Positions 22,466 through 34,400 of a stretch of DNA of 64,000 nt are shown one piece after another; position 1 is the first letter of the stretch, and the number at the start of each line of letters is the position of its first letter. Position numbers and translations under genes: made by a program. The notes under the pieces are model-generated. The model was not told the origin of the DNA and ran no database searches. It saw nothing but the letters and a program-made list of their open reading frames with translations. Source of the stretch: Meconema thalassinum (Eukaryota; Arthropoda; Insecta; Orthoptera; Tettigoniidae); NCBI GenBank assembly GCA_946902985.2, contig OX336388.2, positions 1,389,500,223 to 1,389,564,222 of the forward strand, written 5' to 3'.

Positions 22466-22506
22466 GGATGACCAGTTTCGATCGTCAAGCGATCATCATC
22501 AGATCC
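22466..22506 (-). ncRNA. Hammerhead ribozyme, left Penelope arm
   Basis: Minus-strand copy of the motif at 25238-25278, identical in the core: GGAT stem I, CTGATGA, a 5-bp stem II with a five-base loop, GAAAC, TGGTC, ATCC stem I. Hammerheads with a tiny stem III are known from Penelope-like elements and would process their transcripts. Confidence 0.82.
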
Positions 22507-23167
22507 ATTACACTTAGGCTACAAAATCTATGTTTGAAATACAGGTGAAAATATTTACAATATGTACAATTATTTAGTTGCAGTATTGGTACTGCAACTG
22601 TCAGTGTATGTTAAATGCAGTATATATGTTAGGTGAAATGCTAAATGATGATAGCTATCCGGAGCTCGTACTTTAGAGAGATTATATGGTTGTAAACTAT
22701 GGTTAAACTATAAAATTTTTGGCTAACTACTTATCTGATTGTCTTCCGTATTACAGCTACTCGCAGTTTTCGTGCTCACTGAAACTCGCTGTGCGGTCGA
22801 CTGCGGTGGTTATCTTAACGACTGGTTTTTCCCCTGCCTCCTCCCCCCTGTCCCTACGTGCTGTGGGGAGTGATAGCGATGTGTTTATGTGAGGTGTTGC
22901 CAACCTAGATAAGATGTATGTTATTGAATGAGGTGGGTCCACAACTATTAAAGACCGTGGATTGGCCCTCGCCACGCGTGGAGCATAACCCATTCGAACT
23001 AAGCGTTGACGGTCTTATGAGGACGTCCCGGCATCTTTAATACTGCCGCGAATATGGGCCTTGGTTTATTGCAGAAGCAAAGTACATCGTACACCTGATC
23101 CAGATAACATTTACCTATTAAAAAACCCCTAATTTCCCCCCTTTTTTTATCTAGCTTGGCCGTGTCG

Positions 23168-23865
23168 CTAAATTGTGTTTTGTTTCCGACAGGGTGTGTT
23201 TTTTAGTAGCGTGAAGAGGGGTGAGCTCTCCATGAACGTGTGTTCATTTAGATTGTTGGGATTGTTTCGTTTGGCTAGGTGTATCTCGATTGCTTCCTTT
23301 ATGTCAAGAGCTCTGCCTTTCGATTCGTGATGGATTATTTTAAGGTCCGACTCTATGTTGGTAAAGCTGTGCCCTGCGTCACACATATGTTCGCACACGG
23401 CTGAATGTGTTCCGTATCTTATCGCATTCCTATGTTCATTATAACGTGTGTCTACTCGCCTTCCACTCTGCCCGATGTAATTAGCTTGACAATCGGTGTC
23501 TTGGCACGTTATAGAATATACCCCTGACCTTGAATACGGGTCACGTTTATTTAGATTACTATTTAGGAGGTGCCTAGCGGTTGTGTTTTTCGTCGTGAAA
23601 GCTATCTTTATGCCTTGTTTTTTGAATAGGTTAGTGATTTTATATGTATTCGCATTCACATAGTTGAAACGCGCAATTTTTTTCTCATTACTGTCCGGTT
23701 TGGGAATCGTTTTATCTTTATTTTTATGTTTGGCTATAATTTGATTTATTTTGCTTGGCGAGAAGTTGTTTTCCTTTGCTATTTGCATAATAGTTCTTAT
23801 TTCCGTATTATAGTTGTCTTTTGACATGGGTATGTTTAAAGCTCTGTGCACCATTGAATTGAAAC
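23168..23865 (-). pseudogene. Penelope-like Pol, C-terminal part with GIY-YIG endonuclease (left arm)
   Basis: About 228 codons on the minus strand. The opening MVHRALNIPMSKDNYNTE belongs to the end of the reverse transcriptase; the catalytic reverse transcriptase core is missing. The GIY-YIG domain follows: GVYSITCQDTDCQANYIGQS, then RVDTRYNEHRNAIRYG and EAIEIHLAK. The Cys pair CQDTDC is part of the domain linker. The frame is open to a stop, but the protein lacks polymerase function, so it is a 5'-truncated copy. Confidence 0.9.
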
Positions 23866-23879
23866 CCGCTAGTTTGTGC

Positions 23880-24577
23880 GTTTCAATTCAATGGTGCACA
23901 GAGCTTTAAACATACCCATGTCAAAAGACAACTATAATACGGAAATAAGAACTATTATGCAAATAGCAAAGGAAATCAACTTCTCGCCAAGCAAAATAAA
24001 TCAAATTATAGCCAAACATAAAAATAAAGATAAAACGATTCCCAAACCGGACAGTAATGAGAAAAAAATTGCGCGTTTCAACTATGTGAATGCGAATACA
24101 TATAAAATCACTAACCTATTCAAAAAACAAGGCATAAAGATAGCTTTCACGACGAAAAACACAACCGCTAGGCACCTCCTAAATAGTAATCTAAATAAAC
24201 GTGACCCGTATTCAAGGTCAGGGGTATATTCTATAACGTGCCAAGACACCGATTGTCAAGCTAATTACATCGGGCAGAGTGGAAGGCGAGTAGACACACG
24301 TTATAATGAACATAGGAATGCGATAAGATACGGAACACATTCAGCCGTGTGCGAACATATGTGTGACGCAGGGCACAGCTTTACCAACATAGAGTCGGAC
24401 CTTAAAATAATCCATCACGAATCGAAAGGCAGAGCTCTTGACATAAAGGAAGCAATCGAGATACACCTAGCCAAACGAAACAATCCCAACAATCTAAATG
24501 AACACACGTTCATGGAGAGCTCACCCCTCTTCACGCTACTAAAAAACACACCCTGTCGGAAACAAAACACAATTTAG
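23880..24577 (+). pseudogene. Penelope-like Pol, C-terminal part with GIY-YIG endonuclease (right arm)
   Basis: Mirror copy of the left-arm frame, differing at one residue noted (EINFSP here, ENNFSP on the left). It has the same domain content: end of reverse transcriptase and an intact GIY-YIG with YIGQSGR, R, H and E positions visible. It also lacks the polymerase core. Extra codons at the front derive from the junction. Confidence 0.9.
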
Positions 24578-25237
24578 CGACACGGCCAAGCTAGATAAAA
24601 AAGGGGGGAAATTAGGGGTTTTTTAATAGGTAAATGTTAGCTGGATCAGGTGTACGATGTACTTTGCTTCTGCAATAAACCAAGGCCCATATTCGCGGCA
24701 GTATTAAAGATGCCGGGACGTCCTCATAAGACCGTCAACGCTTAGTTCGAATGGGTTATGCTCCACGCGTGGCGAGGGCCAATCCACGGTCTTTAATAGT
24801 TGTGGACCCACCTCATTCAATAACATACATCTTATCTAGGTTGGCAACACCTCACATAAACACATCGCTATCACTCCCCACAGCACGTAGGGACAGGGGG
24901 GAGGAGGCAGGGGAAAAACCAGTCGTTAAGATAACCACCGCAGTCGACCGCACAGCGAGTTTCAGTGAGCACGAAAACTGCGAGTAGCTGTAATACGGAA
25001 GACAATCAGATAAGTAGTTAGCCAAAAAATTTATAGTTTAACCATAGTTTACAACCATATAATCTCTCTAAAGTACAATCTCCGGATAGCTATCACCATT
25101 TAGCATTTCACCTAACATATATACTGCATTTAGCATACACTGACAGTTGCAGTACCAATACTGCAACTAAATAATAGTATATATTGTAAATATTTTCACC
25201 TGTATTTCAAACATAGATTTTGTAGCCTAAGTGTAAT

Positions 25238-25278
25238 GGATCTGATGATGATCGCTTGACGATCGAAACTGGTCATCC
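25238..25278 (+). ncRNA. Hammerhead ribozyme, right Penelope arm
   Basis: Core read directly: GGAT (25238-25241), CTGATGA (25242-25248), T, stem II GATCG/CGATC with loop CTTGA (25250-25264), GAAAC (25265-25269), TG loop, GTC with predicted cleavage after C25274, ATCC closing stem I (25275-25278). Stem III is only two base pairs (AC/GT). One extra T follows CTGATGA. The layout matches type I hammerheads of Penelope-like elements. Confidence 0.85.
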
Positions 25279-25462
25279 TAGTGTTTTATTAATCTCATGT
25301 AATTTATTTCAGGATTAGGGCATAACCCATCTCTTTTGGGTACATTCGTGTTGACCGACTGAAAAGCACTAAACTCTTGTTTACTAAGGCAACACTGAAA
25401 ATATGGCTTCAAACACCACAATAATATATTAATTATTTCTCCATCGCCATGCACACCACTGA

Positions 25463-25512
25463 CGTTACTTATTGTTGTTTTAAGGGGTGAAACAGCTAGG
25501 TCATCTGCCCCT
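25463..25512 (-). mobile_element. Micro-retroposon copy 3
   Basis: A 50-bp insert between 8-bp duplicates ACCACTGA (25455-25462, 25513-25520). On the minus strand it starts AGGGGCAGATGACC, includes ACCCCTTAAAACAACAATAA and ends there. Belongs to the five-copy family described in the findings. Confidence 0.75.
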
Positions 25513-25977
25513 ACCACTGAGTTCCATGAGAGGAATTGGAAAATAGAAGTTGAGTGTTCAGTTCCCTAGCTTAATTGTCATTTTTATCCTGGTTAATTAA
25601 ACACTCAGTCCAGAAAAATACTGGAATGTTACCTTAGTTTCAGTCTTTGGATACATTTTCAAACTCTAGTACCAATAGTAATAGGCCTATAGGTTTTCAA
25701 TAAATCCCTTAATCAGAAATGATTTGCGCACGAACCCAAATACATTGGATTGTTGATCGTATTGAATGAACCAGCAATAATAATAATTATACTGCACCTA
25801 AACGTAGGCTACAGATTATTCAAATGTTAGCATTGTTTTCTCAATACAGTATACGAGAAGATGAACAATTTCGCATACATTTCTTCTAGCTACGTTTGAC
25901 AACAGAATCATCCAACCCTTTCGCAAGATATTTAGACAGCAATGATAATTTTTCACATAGTGCGAAAGTGAACTACT

Positions 25978-26025
25978 AGGGGAAGATGACTTCGCTGTTC
26001 CTCCCCTTAAATCAACAATAACTAA
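25978..26025 (+). mobile_element. Micro-retroposon copy 4
   Basis: A 48-bp insert starting AGGGGAAGATGAC and ending in CTCCCCTTAAATCAACAATA plus ACTAAA. Flanked by 13-bp duplicates with one mismatch (AAAGTGAACTACT at 25965-25977, AAAGTGAATTACT at 26026-26038). Confidence 0.75.
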
Positions 26026-26610
26026 AAAGTGAATTACTGTGTGGAGGCTACTTTAAAATTGATTTTACTTACCTGCCTGCACGGCATACGATTCGTCTAG
26101 TTAGACAATATATTCATTTCAGACACTATTACCTCTAAATATCTAACGTAAGCTCGACGTGGTGCACCAAACACACCAGGGTAGCTCAGACTCTCGTGGC
26201 CTTGGCGAAATAAGTGAAGGGATGAGAAAGTTATTTGAAGGATTGCATAAGCCGAATAAGCAAAATTTAGAATAATGGAATGCTCTCTCTGCCTTCACGT
26301 ACGGTATATTCAGAGAGCAATACATAGCTAAGCCCCATCTCCTAAGTTGACCGCTTTGAGACATTTGTTCTTCCCACAAGCGCTTTGTATAGGAAAATAT
26401 TGTCCACTTGACGAATAAGTTTTTCAATCCTTGTAATAGTATTCCCAGACAGTTCATTGCATTCACTAAATGATTGCCAGTAGCAAATTCAAGTCACATG
26501 AAGGCAATAATAAATCAATGCCCGATCGGGCCCATCCTCCTAGGAAGCCGGGCCCCGGGGCACCAGCCCTGCCTGTCCCCCCCCCCCCTCTCGTCGGGCC
26601 TGCTCGTGGT

Positions 26611-28103
26611 GCAAACGGCCCTAAATATCCCTCAATCATCACGCACTCTCTTACTAACACACTTTGAAAATGCTCCTTTAAGAACAGGATTCCCTTCCTT
26701 AGTCGTTATGAAAGCTTGGAGTACAACACGCGTCTCCATTACAATTATTGTAATCCCACAAAATATCACACACATAAATCATATAATACAATATCTCACT
26801 CACCTTATGTTGCATACACGCGTTTCTCCATACGAAAACAAGAACACGCATGATAGTAGCTTAATACTATATTATTAACCTCGCAAAATGATTTATTATT
26901 ATGAACAACTTCAACAAAGTTGAAGGAAAATAATTGCAACGCCTATTAAAAGGTTAAAATATTTACATCGGACTAGTTGTGCAAGTTTAATGTCTAAACT
27001 GTCCCTCCATGTCGAAATAATATAGGAATATTATTATTAGACTTCTCCAAGAGAAGTACCGGTATACACGTAAAAAGTGTAGGTTATGCTTCCTTCCTAT
27101 CAGATCATTTTATTATAAATGGCCATAGCAATTACTTCATGTAATGTTTATTGTTTAAAGTTCACTCAGCTATAACACTGACTATTTATGTCGTGGTTTA
27201 GGTTTCTGTTATATCCGGTTTAATATGATCATTCATTTAAGAACACCTCATATGATTATTAGTCCAAGATCTTAATAAAAGTTAAATAATTAACTTAGAA
27301 ACATTAATAAACTACTCAGCAGATCAACTTGCTGTTCCGCATGACTCCTTAAATTCGTCTAATCCAACTAACACTTTCGTAAGAATAACGATGAGTCACA
27401 CCTAACTCAGTTTCATTTCACACAGATGCTACAAACAGCATGATATATCATTACAGCAACAAGTTAATAAGTTTCTTCAATAATACGGTATACATCTTTC
27501 GTATTTCCACACTTAAAATATTTCATCGCAGACTCTCACTTCAACAAAGTTATACGGAATGACACCATCGTATACTATTACCATTATCATTATCATCACA
27601 ATGCGGAATTAACCTTCGCAGTAGTTACAATAAATACATTAATACGGAATTAACCATCGTATTCCCAACTGTACATTCATATGTGTGTCCAATACTAACT
27701 CAATTAGCTGTTACAATGTTGCTTTCCAAACTTATTTATCATCACAACCTCAAATGTTGTTTACAAGATGTTTCAAAATATTCATTATCGTTGAAATGTG
27801 TGTAGGATTGACTCCCCCTGCAAGTTTACTACGCAGAAGAAATCTGGAATTAATTAAATGTCTCAAAATATTTAATACAAATACAAACATATCGTTCCAT
27901 AATGACGTAAACTCAACAATGTCATAAAGTCAAGACCACAATTGTCTATGACGTTACAACATGTTCTAAGAAATTCGGTCATACAAATGTTCCACATATC
28001 TGGGTTCAAGATTGGATCATGACGTCTATAAAAATCGCCGACCAATAAATAAATTAAATCTTCCAATGAAATTTATGTCTTTATATCTTCAAAAGAATTC
28101 GTT
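26611..28103. other. No gene seen
   Basis: AT-rich sequence between hAT H3 and the micro-retroposon at 28116. Only short chance frames occur. A phrase close to CGGAATTAACCTTCG appears twice (about 27605 and 27646). I recognise no element termini. Confidence 0.5.
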
Positions 28104-28115
28104 AACGATAGACCA

Positions 28116-28173
28116 TGATGATGATGATAATTGTTGTTTTAAGGGGCCTAACATCGAGGTTATCGGCCCCTAA
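28116..28173 (-). mobile_element. Micro-retroposon copy 1
   Basis: A 58-bp insert between exact 12-bp duplicates AACGATAGACCA (28104-28115, 28174-28185). On the minus strand it reads TTAGGGGCCGATAACC, then GGCCCCTTAAAACAACAAT and an ATC-repeat tail. The stem AGGGGCC/GGCCCCT is perfect. Confidence 0.85.
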
Positions 28174-28751
28174 AACGATAGACCAATGCTATCCCAAAAT
28201 AAAATAGTTATCAGCAGTGCTTGATTTGTAAATAAAGAGGTTTCGGTACTGTGGGCAACCGGCTGGTGGTGGGAGGGGGGATTTATGGAATATTGAAATA
28301 TAGAGTTCTAAAAACGATATTTTTACACTTTTCTGGACACCTTAAAAAATTAATTAGTAGACAAAATAGCAATCTAATTTTGATCCCAATTTTGAATTAA
28401 ATTGAGACTGCTGTAGCAACATTTTTCTTACCATATCAAATTTTAATGTAGGCCAACAAGGCCAGTGGCGGACTGGCCCGGGTGGGCACTCGGGGATCCC
28501 CGAGTGAGCCCTCGGTGGGTTGGGCCCCCGGCCTACCGAAAATTTGTATTGAGCCGCAGCACTACCTTTCGGGATTCTGTGTGGGCCATAATGATAGCCG
28601 CAACTTAAAGAGTCCTTGGGCCACTGGTTGAAGCTAAAAAACACACCACCTCCCTATTGAAATAAAATGAATCGATCGAGGTCTTTAATCGAATTAGTGT
28701 TGTTTTAATTTATGTTGGTCCTTTCATTTTTAAAACAAATTTTTGGCTTTC

Positions 28752-28850
28752 TAGGGGCCCCTTTCAGCTAAGGGCCCCTTTAAGCTTAGGGCCCCTTTCA
28801 GCTAAGGGCCCTTTTTGGCTAAGGGCCCCATTCAGCTCGGGGCCCCTTTC
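28752..28850 (+). repeat. 17-bp tandem repeat near the left end of H4
   Basis: Nearly six units of AGGGCCCCTTTCAGCTA with small changes. A subterminal position is common for transposase-binding repeats, but that role is a guess. Confidence 0.85.
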
Positions 28851-29842
28851 TGTTGTCTCAGACTAAGACCCAAGCCCTCTCATATTGAAACGCATTCTGT
28901 TACATTGAGACGCCAGCGTTTGGATGCTTCTGAGGAGACGGCCAACGTCTCAATTTGATTTAAAAAATGGATGTTCCCTACGCCGCTCCAAGTGGCTCTT
29001 TTGTTTCCTGTTCTGTTTTATTAAGACAGAACAATCACTACTCCAAAAAAATGCAAAAGCTTATGTTCCGGGAACACCCGCCTGAGTAGTCGCATCGCCT
29101 GCCAGGACGGTGCACTGTGGTCTGGAGGGGGGAAAAATTGGGTGTTTGCGAAATTGTTAATTTTAAATAAATATCGATCTTATTTGTTTCATAAAGGTCC
29201 AAAGCTTCATGTGATGACAAAAATTTTGAAACAAAATCATTATTTGAGGGCAGAATGAGCGTTCAAAGTCGACTATTTTTCTACAAAAAACAAAAAAAAA
29301 GCCTCTGCTAACAGCTAGGGTTCGCGTATTTTCAATTTTTCGTGGGTTAACGTTACTAAACCCCTATAACCATGTACATATTTGGAAAGGTCATAATTTT
29401 TCCTAAAATATGGTTCTATTACACATAGATATAGCACTCAATATATTTGTTTTAACTGTACGTAAACTAGACGACAAAAAAATTGAAAATCCGCAAGTTT
29501 AAGGCTAGATATAAACCTTGCACCAACGAGTACCAAGGTGCGACGAACACCTTTACAATCCTTAATATATATAGAATATCATTGAACTTGTCAAAGTCTG
29601 CGCATGTCTGCGCAAAAACGAACGCCGAGCGATTAAAATATGCTCCGACATAGTTTTCCCATTCACAGCCGACCGAAAGCCGTTAAGAGTTGTACAGTAG
29701 GCCCGAACATTTGATTTTGCGAAGGAACCCATTTTGTTTTCGCAACTTTTCAATATTTCCCTTTTGTGCTGTACTGAGATATTATATAACAAATTAAAGC
29801 TTGGAATCTGCACAATCTTTCTGTAGCGATAGATTTTTGTTT

Positions 29843-29975
29843 CCGTAAACTTCGTCAGCGACTTTATGCGATCGTAGCGGAGCAGGCGGTACTACAGCCA
29901 TGTTATCAGCTTAGGTCATCACACTGCCTGCTTCGCTACAATCACAAAACGTCGCTGAGGAAGTTTACGGAATCC
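29843..29975. repeat. Imperfect inverted repeat in the 5' region of H4
   Basis: Arms of about 45 bp: CCGTAAACTTCGTCAGCGAC on the left pairs with GTCGCTGAGGAAGTTTACGG on the right. About 45 bases lie between. It precedes the transposase start by about 430 bp. No coding capacity. Confidence 0.8.
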
Positions 29976-30403
29976 GAATCCGAGACCCTGCCTGCACCTG
30001 CGCGTGCAGGTGATCGAGCCGAGGCTGGGCTGCGTCTCTTGACGAGTTGGTGACATCCCTATTGTTTTAACCTGCGCGCTGCTGTGATTTTTTGTTGCCG
30101 TCCCAGGAGCCTTAACAGTGCAATTAAGGTGTGATAAAGCTTTTTGAAGTGCGTACCGCAGTCGTTATAAACAAGTTTGCCATTAAGTGCAGTGCGAATC
30201 GAGTGTGCGTCTGATTGTTAACGTGAAGCGAAGTCTTACCCTGGATTACTTTGGGGCGGAATAACTACTGACTGATCAGATGTGTCTATGGGAAAAGGGC
30301 CTGTAAATCAGTTGTCAGTTACACACTAAGCCTACGTGTACCTTAATTAAGATACCGGAAATCCCCAAAAAATTATGCAACGATAGACCAATGCTCGACA
30401 ACA

Positions 30404-30551
30404 ATGCTGCAACCAAACAAGAAGTCTCAACAACGCAAAAGCGGACACGAAAAGAAGAAAATACGCCAGAGAAGTGCTCTGGAAGCTGCTGGATCAGATC
30501 TTAAACAAAAGAAACTGTTCACTGGGCTTGATTACGAAGCAAGGAGCACAG
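30404..30551 (+). CDS. H4 hAT transposase, predicted exon 1
   Basis: ATG at 30404 opens 49 codons plus one base rich in Lys/Arg/Gln (MLQPNKKSQQRKSGHEKKKI). It ends at a consensus donor, G then GTATGT at 30552. The acceptor TTTCACAG ends at 31495. The phase agrees with the exon 2 frame, which continues without a stop. This is a likely nuclear-localisation segment. Splicing is inferred from sequence only. Confidence 0.7.
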
Positions 30552-31495
30552 GTATGTAGTACTATGTTTAAAATAAGTGCAGTGTTTTGTTCGCATTTAC
30601 ACTCATTACTAATATAATTTATAAAAATTATGTCAACTCTAAGAAAACATATGTCGTCAAAGGGTCATACGCAAATCACGTAATTAAAAAGGGGGAGGGT
30701 CGAGGGTCGGAGAAAATCTCATCGCATATTTTCATGGGAGGGTAGGCAAGGCGGCGAGGGAGGTTGGCGTGTTGGCGACATCTTGCGCGTGAGAATTTTT
30801 GCTACGTTCTTAAGAAGATGATACCGTATCTCTTACGACGAAACGTGGTGCGGTACTTTGCTGTGGATCTCTTGTAGATAAGTAAATACTTAGAACCTAA
30901 ATGTATTTTTATTTTGCTCATTTTGTAAAAAAATAAAAAATAAATAACGATACCTAATCAAATCACTTTTACTCTGAGTTGATGCAATAATGATCCTTTT
31001 TAGTGGCAATATTTTTAAAAGGAGAGAACAGGTCATTAAATTGCAAAGGTCGTAAATTATCGTTGATTTATTCAAGTTTCTCTACGAAACGAAAATCTTG
31101 CAAGAGTAAGGGGAGGGGATTCGAGAAAATACTACTGATGAAATATTAACATCTATATGAAACACAACCTTGTTGTAGGGTTGGGGTAGGCACGGATAGC
31201 AAATTGGAAAAAAATGTCTTATGCAATTTGAGTTATGACTTGACTTTCGCTTTGCGCTGTGCAAGGTTAACAAGCTGCAATTTCAACGAACTTCTTTTCT
31301 TCTGTAATTTAAAAATTCCTGTGCACAGGGTTTTTCTTTTTTAATTTTGTCGTCTACTGTGAAGAAAACACTATTTTTCCTAATACATACATAAAATATT
31401 TTTGATTTATAACGCTATATTCTAAAACTCGTGCTTTAAAACGTGCACATCGCTCCATTCAGATGTATAAAGTAAGTTTGTTTTTGCTTTCACAG

Positions 31496-34400
31496 ATCGA
31501 GAAAGCCGAGGTGTCGTCGACAAACCGCTCTCGGACTCGGAGGACGGTGATAAAACCAAAGGCGACGGACTCGGAACTAATAACCGAGATGAACCTCCTT
31601 CTGCTCTGTCAACTCATCCAAAGGAATCCCATGGGGTCGATGGAGAAAACAGTGGAGGCTGCCTGCAGAGTTCAGTGTCATTTCCGAGCGAAGCCTATCG
31701 AGAAGCCACAGCCGGGGTTGACGCTCGTACGTCTCGGGAGCCCGTGGACTTACAGGGCACGGCGAGCGCTTCTTCAACAAACGAGCAGAACGCTGGCGAC
31801 GACGTACCGGTACCGTTACAGGTAGAGGCTGTGTCAACTCCCAATAGTGAGCGAGCCGTGGACATTGAAATTGAAGCAAAAGATAACAGTGCCGAACACA
31901 GCTCGGCCTTTTCAGGGAACCAGGATACAGAACAAACTAACAAGGCTAATAAATCTGAAAAAGAAGGTTGTAGTAGCAATAGTTCTTTCCCTCGAAGCAA
32001 GCGCGAGCCACATTCAGCGTACGTGTCTCTTATAGATTTTTTACCTCCCGCAAAGGATTCTAGTGTTGATGCCAAATTAGCATTAAAAAAAATCATCCGA
32101 TTCAGCCTTCTTCGGAAGAGTGTCCTTATAAGTTGCCTTTTGCAACAAACAAACTTTACTTTAATACGTTGCCATCAGGCGAGAAAATAAAGCGCAAGTG
32201 GCTTTCGTATTGCAGTGAGAAAAAGCAAATGTTCTGCACAACATGCATGGTTTTTGGGAGAAACATTGACTTTCGAGGTAACTTATCCAGCTTTGTTACT
32301 GGTCATGAGGTAAAAGACGCGAAACATGTTTACAGTTCTGTTGAAAGTCATGAGAAATCCATGAATGACTTAAATGCCTGTGATGCTTTGTTGCAAGCAG
32401 CCGTTAGTAGGGACATTACTAGTTGCATTGATGTCAATCTTAGGGAAATGCGTAGGCAAGAGGTTGAGCTGAGGCGCCAAATTGTAAAGAGGTTGACTGA
32501 TGTAATTGTGTTTGTTGGGAGGCAAGGGCTTGCTTATAGAGGAACGTCGGGTGAGGCTGCCTATAGTTTGGAGGATAGGTCTGTTAACCACGGCAACTTT
32601 TTAGAGTTGGTGTTATTTCTTCAAGACTATGATGTCGTACTCAAAGAACATATCAATACGTGCATTGAGCTTAGTAAGCGAATGAAGGAAAAACGAAAAG
32701 AAAAAGGGGGAGAACCTTCAGCAGGGAGAGGGTCTCTGGTCACTTTTCTGTCAAAAACGTTCATTAACAAGTTAATTAAAGCTATTGGTGAATGCTTGCA
32801 AGCACAGATAATCTCAGATTTAAAGGAAGCAACGTGGTTTGGTCATCTTGTTGATTCCACTCAGGACGTTTCTGTTTTGGATCAAATGGCTGTGGTAGTG
32901 CGTTACGTATTCCACGGAAAAGTTCATGAAAGATTGCTTCGTTTGCTCGCTGTTCATGACTCTAGAGGAAAAGCTCTCTACAATCTCATCTGTAAAGAAT
33001 TTTCCGAAATGAAAGTAGAAATCGTAAAATTGAATGGTTGTTCATTTGACGGCGATGCCAATATGTCAGCTAAGTACGAGGGATTGCAAGCCCACTTTAA
33101 AATTTTGAATCCAGACATATTGTTTACGCACTGCATTGGACACGTTCTTAATCTAGTCATGGTAGACGCGACCGAATGTTGCCTTTCTAGCGAAAAATTG
33201 TTCGGTTTAGTGCAGGAAACAGCAGTGTTTTTCTCCGAATCGCATAAGCGTATGGATGTTCCAAGGGAAGTAAAAAAGCAGGCTGAGTCTGGTCATGGGA
33301 AAATGAGCAGGTTACAGGTTATCGGAAAAACCAGGTGGTGGAGCAAGGACAAAGCTCTTTCGTCTCAAATAGATCTAGATTTTCACGAGGAATCGATTTC
33401 TACTTCAAAATTCGCTATTTTATTGGAAGCCTTGTTCAAAATTGTTTCACGGGGCTCGACTTTTGATGCAAAAACAATGTTTCTAGCAAATGCACGGTTA
33501 AAAAACTGGAGCAAGTTTGAGAACATTTTAACTGCTGCTGTGTACCTAGATATTTTTAAGGCGAGTTCAGTTGCGTCAAAATATTCACAATCTAAGTCTT
33601 TAAACTACTTGACCGCGTTCAATATGGTGGAAAAACTTGCAAGAGAGATTGAGAAAAAAAGGAGCGACGAACACTTTGAGTCGCTGTATGAGAAGAGCAA
33701 AAATTTTGCTGCCCTTTTAAACCAGAGATTGAATTTACATGATCCCGATGTGGCTGGTGTCTCAGAGGATTTTCATTTGCAGGAGGACTTTAAACCAAAG
33801 AAAATGAAAAGAAACAAAAAAAAATGGCTGGTGAACAAGCTGATGACGAAAGACCAAAAAATCCAAAAGATGTGTACATGATTGAGACGTACTTGAATAT
33901 TCTAGATGTAGCTAAGTCTAGCATAGATCGTTAGATTTATTGCTAACGCGGATCTTCTCAAAGATTGTGCTTGCTTAGATCCTAAAAAAATTAATGATGT
34001 TATCACAAACGGGTTGCTTGAAAACGCGTTAAGGGAAGTTGCAAAATTAGCTAAGGTAGATAAAGGTACACCATCCAAAGAATTAAAAACTTTTGCGGCG
34101 CAGTACTCATCCTTAACCTAAGATTTAAATGAAACATTTGAGCCTAGCAAAGATGATGTTCCCCTTGAAACTGACTTACATGTTGATGTTGATGAAGAAT
34201 CTGACGAGATCAAAGAAAGTTATCCTAAATGTAAAAGATGTCTAAAGTGTGCGTTTAATATAGTCCGGGATATTGTCCAGCAATCAGGACTGTTTCCTAA
34301 TCTGTATTGCGTCTATCAATTCGTTCTGACACTACCTTGCACGCAAATAACTTGTGAGAGGGTGTTCTCAAAACTCAAGATTGTCAAAACTAAGTTAAGG

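Larger units (their letters stand above)
22365..25421. mobile_element. Penelope-like element, head-to-head inverted dimer
   Basis: Two arms, 22365-23865 and 23880-25379, are near-identical inverted copies around a 14-base centre. The last 42 bases (25380-25421) are unpaired. A 12-bp target duplication TAATATATTAAT sits directly left (22353-22364) and right (25422-25433). Each arm has a 5'-truncated ORF ending in a GIY-YIG endonuclease and a 3' region with a hammerhead ribozyme. The duplication indicates that the dimer is a single insertion. Inverted and truncated copies are known for Penelope elements. Confidence 0.88.
18850..26602. mobile_element. Non-autonomous hAT element H3, 7.75 kb
   Basis: Exact 8-bp duplication CTCGTGGT at 18842-18849 and 26603-26610. 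The left end CAGGGCCGTGGAGAG and the right end reversed CAGGCCCGACGAGAG form the terminal repeats. Both are followed by GC-rich text sharing GGGCTGG and CGGGCCC words. No transposase frame is visible inside. It carries two SINEs, a small hAT remnant, a Penelope-like element and two micro-retroposons. Stretches 18910-20097, 21400-22352 and 25521-25964 hold no gene I can recognise. Confidence 0.88.

Noticed and set aside
23168..24577. Bacterial or phage GIY-YIG homing endonuclease
   Set aside because: The domain is joined to a Penelope reverse transcriptase end and sits next to a hammerhead, in eukaryotic repeat context.
22365..25421. Palindrome as an assembly artefact
   Set aside because: The arms differ at several positions and a 12-bp target duplication brackets the unit; an artefact would give identical arms without it. 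Read confirmation is still desirable.
26466..26667. Gly/Pro-rich overlapping frames on both strands
   Set aside because: They are produced by the GC-rich terminal repeat of hAT H3.
28752..28850. CRISPR-like array
   Set aside because: The 17-bp units are contiguous, without spacers, and lie in a eukaryotic transposon.
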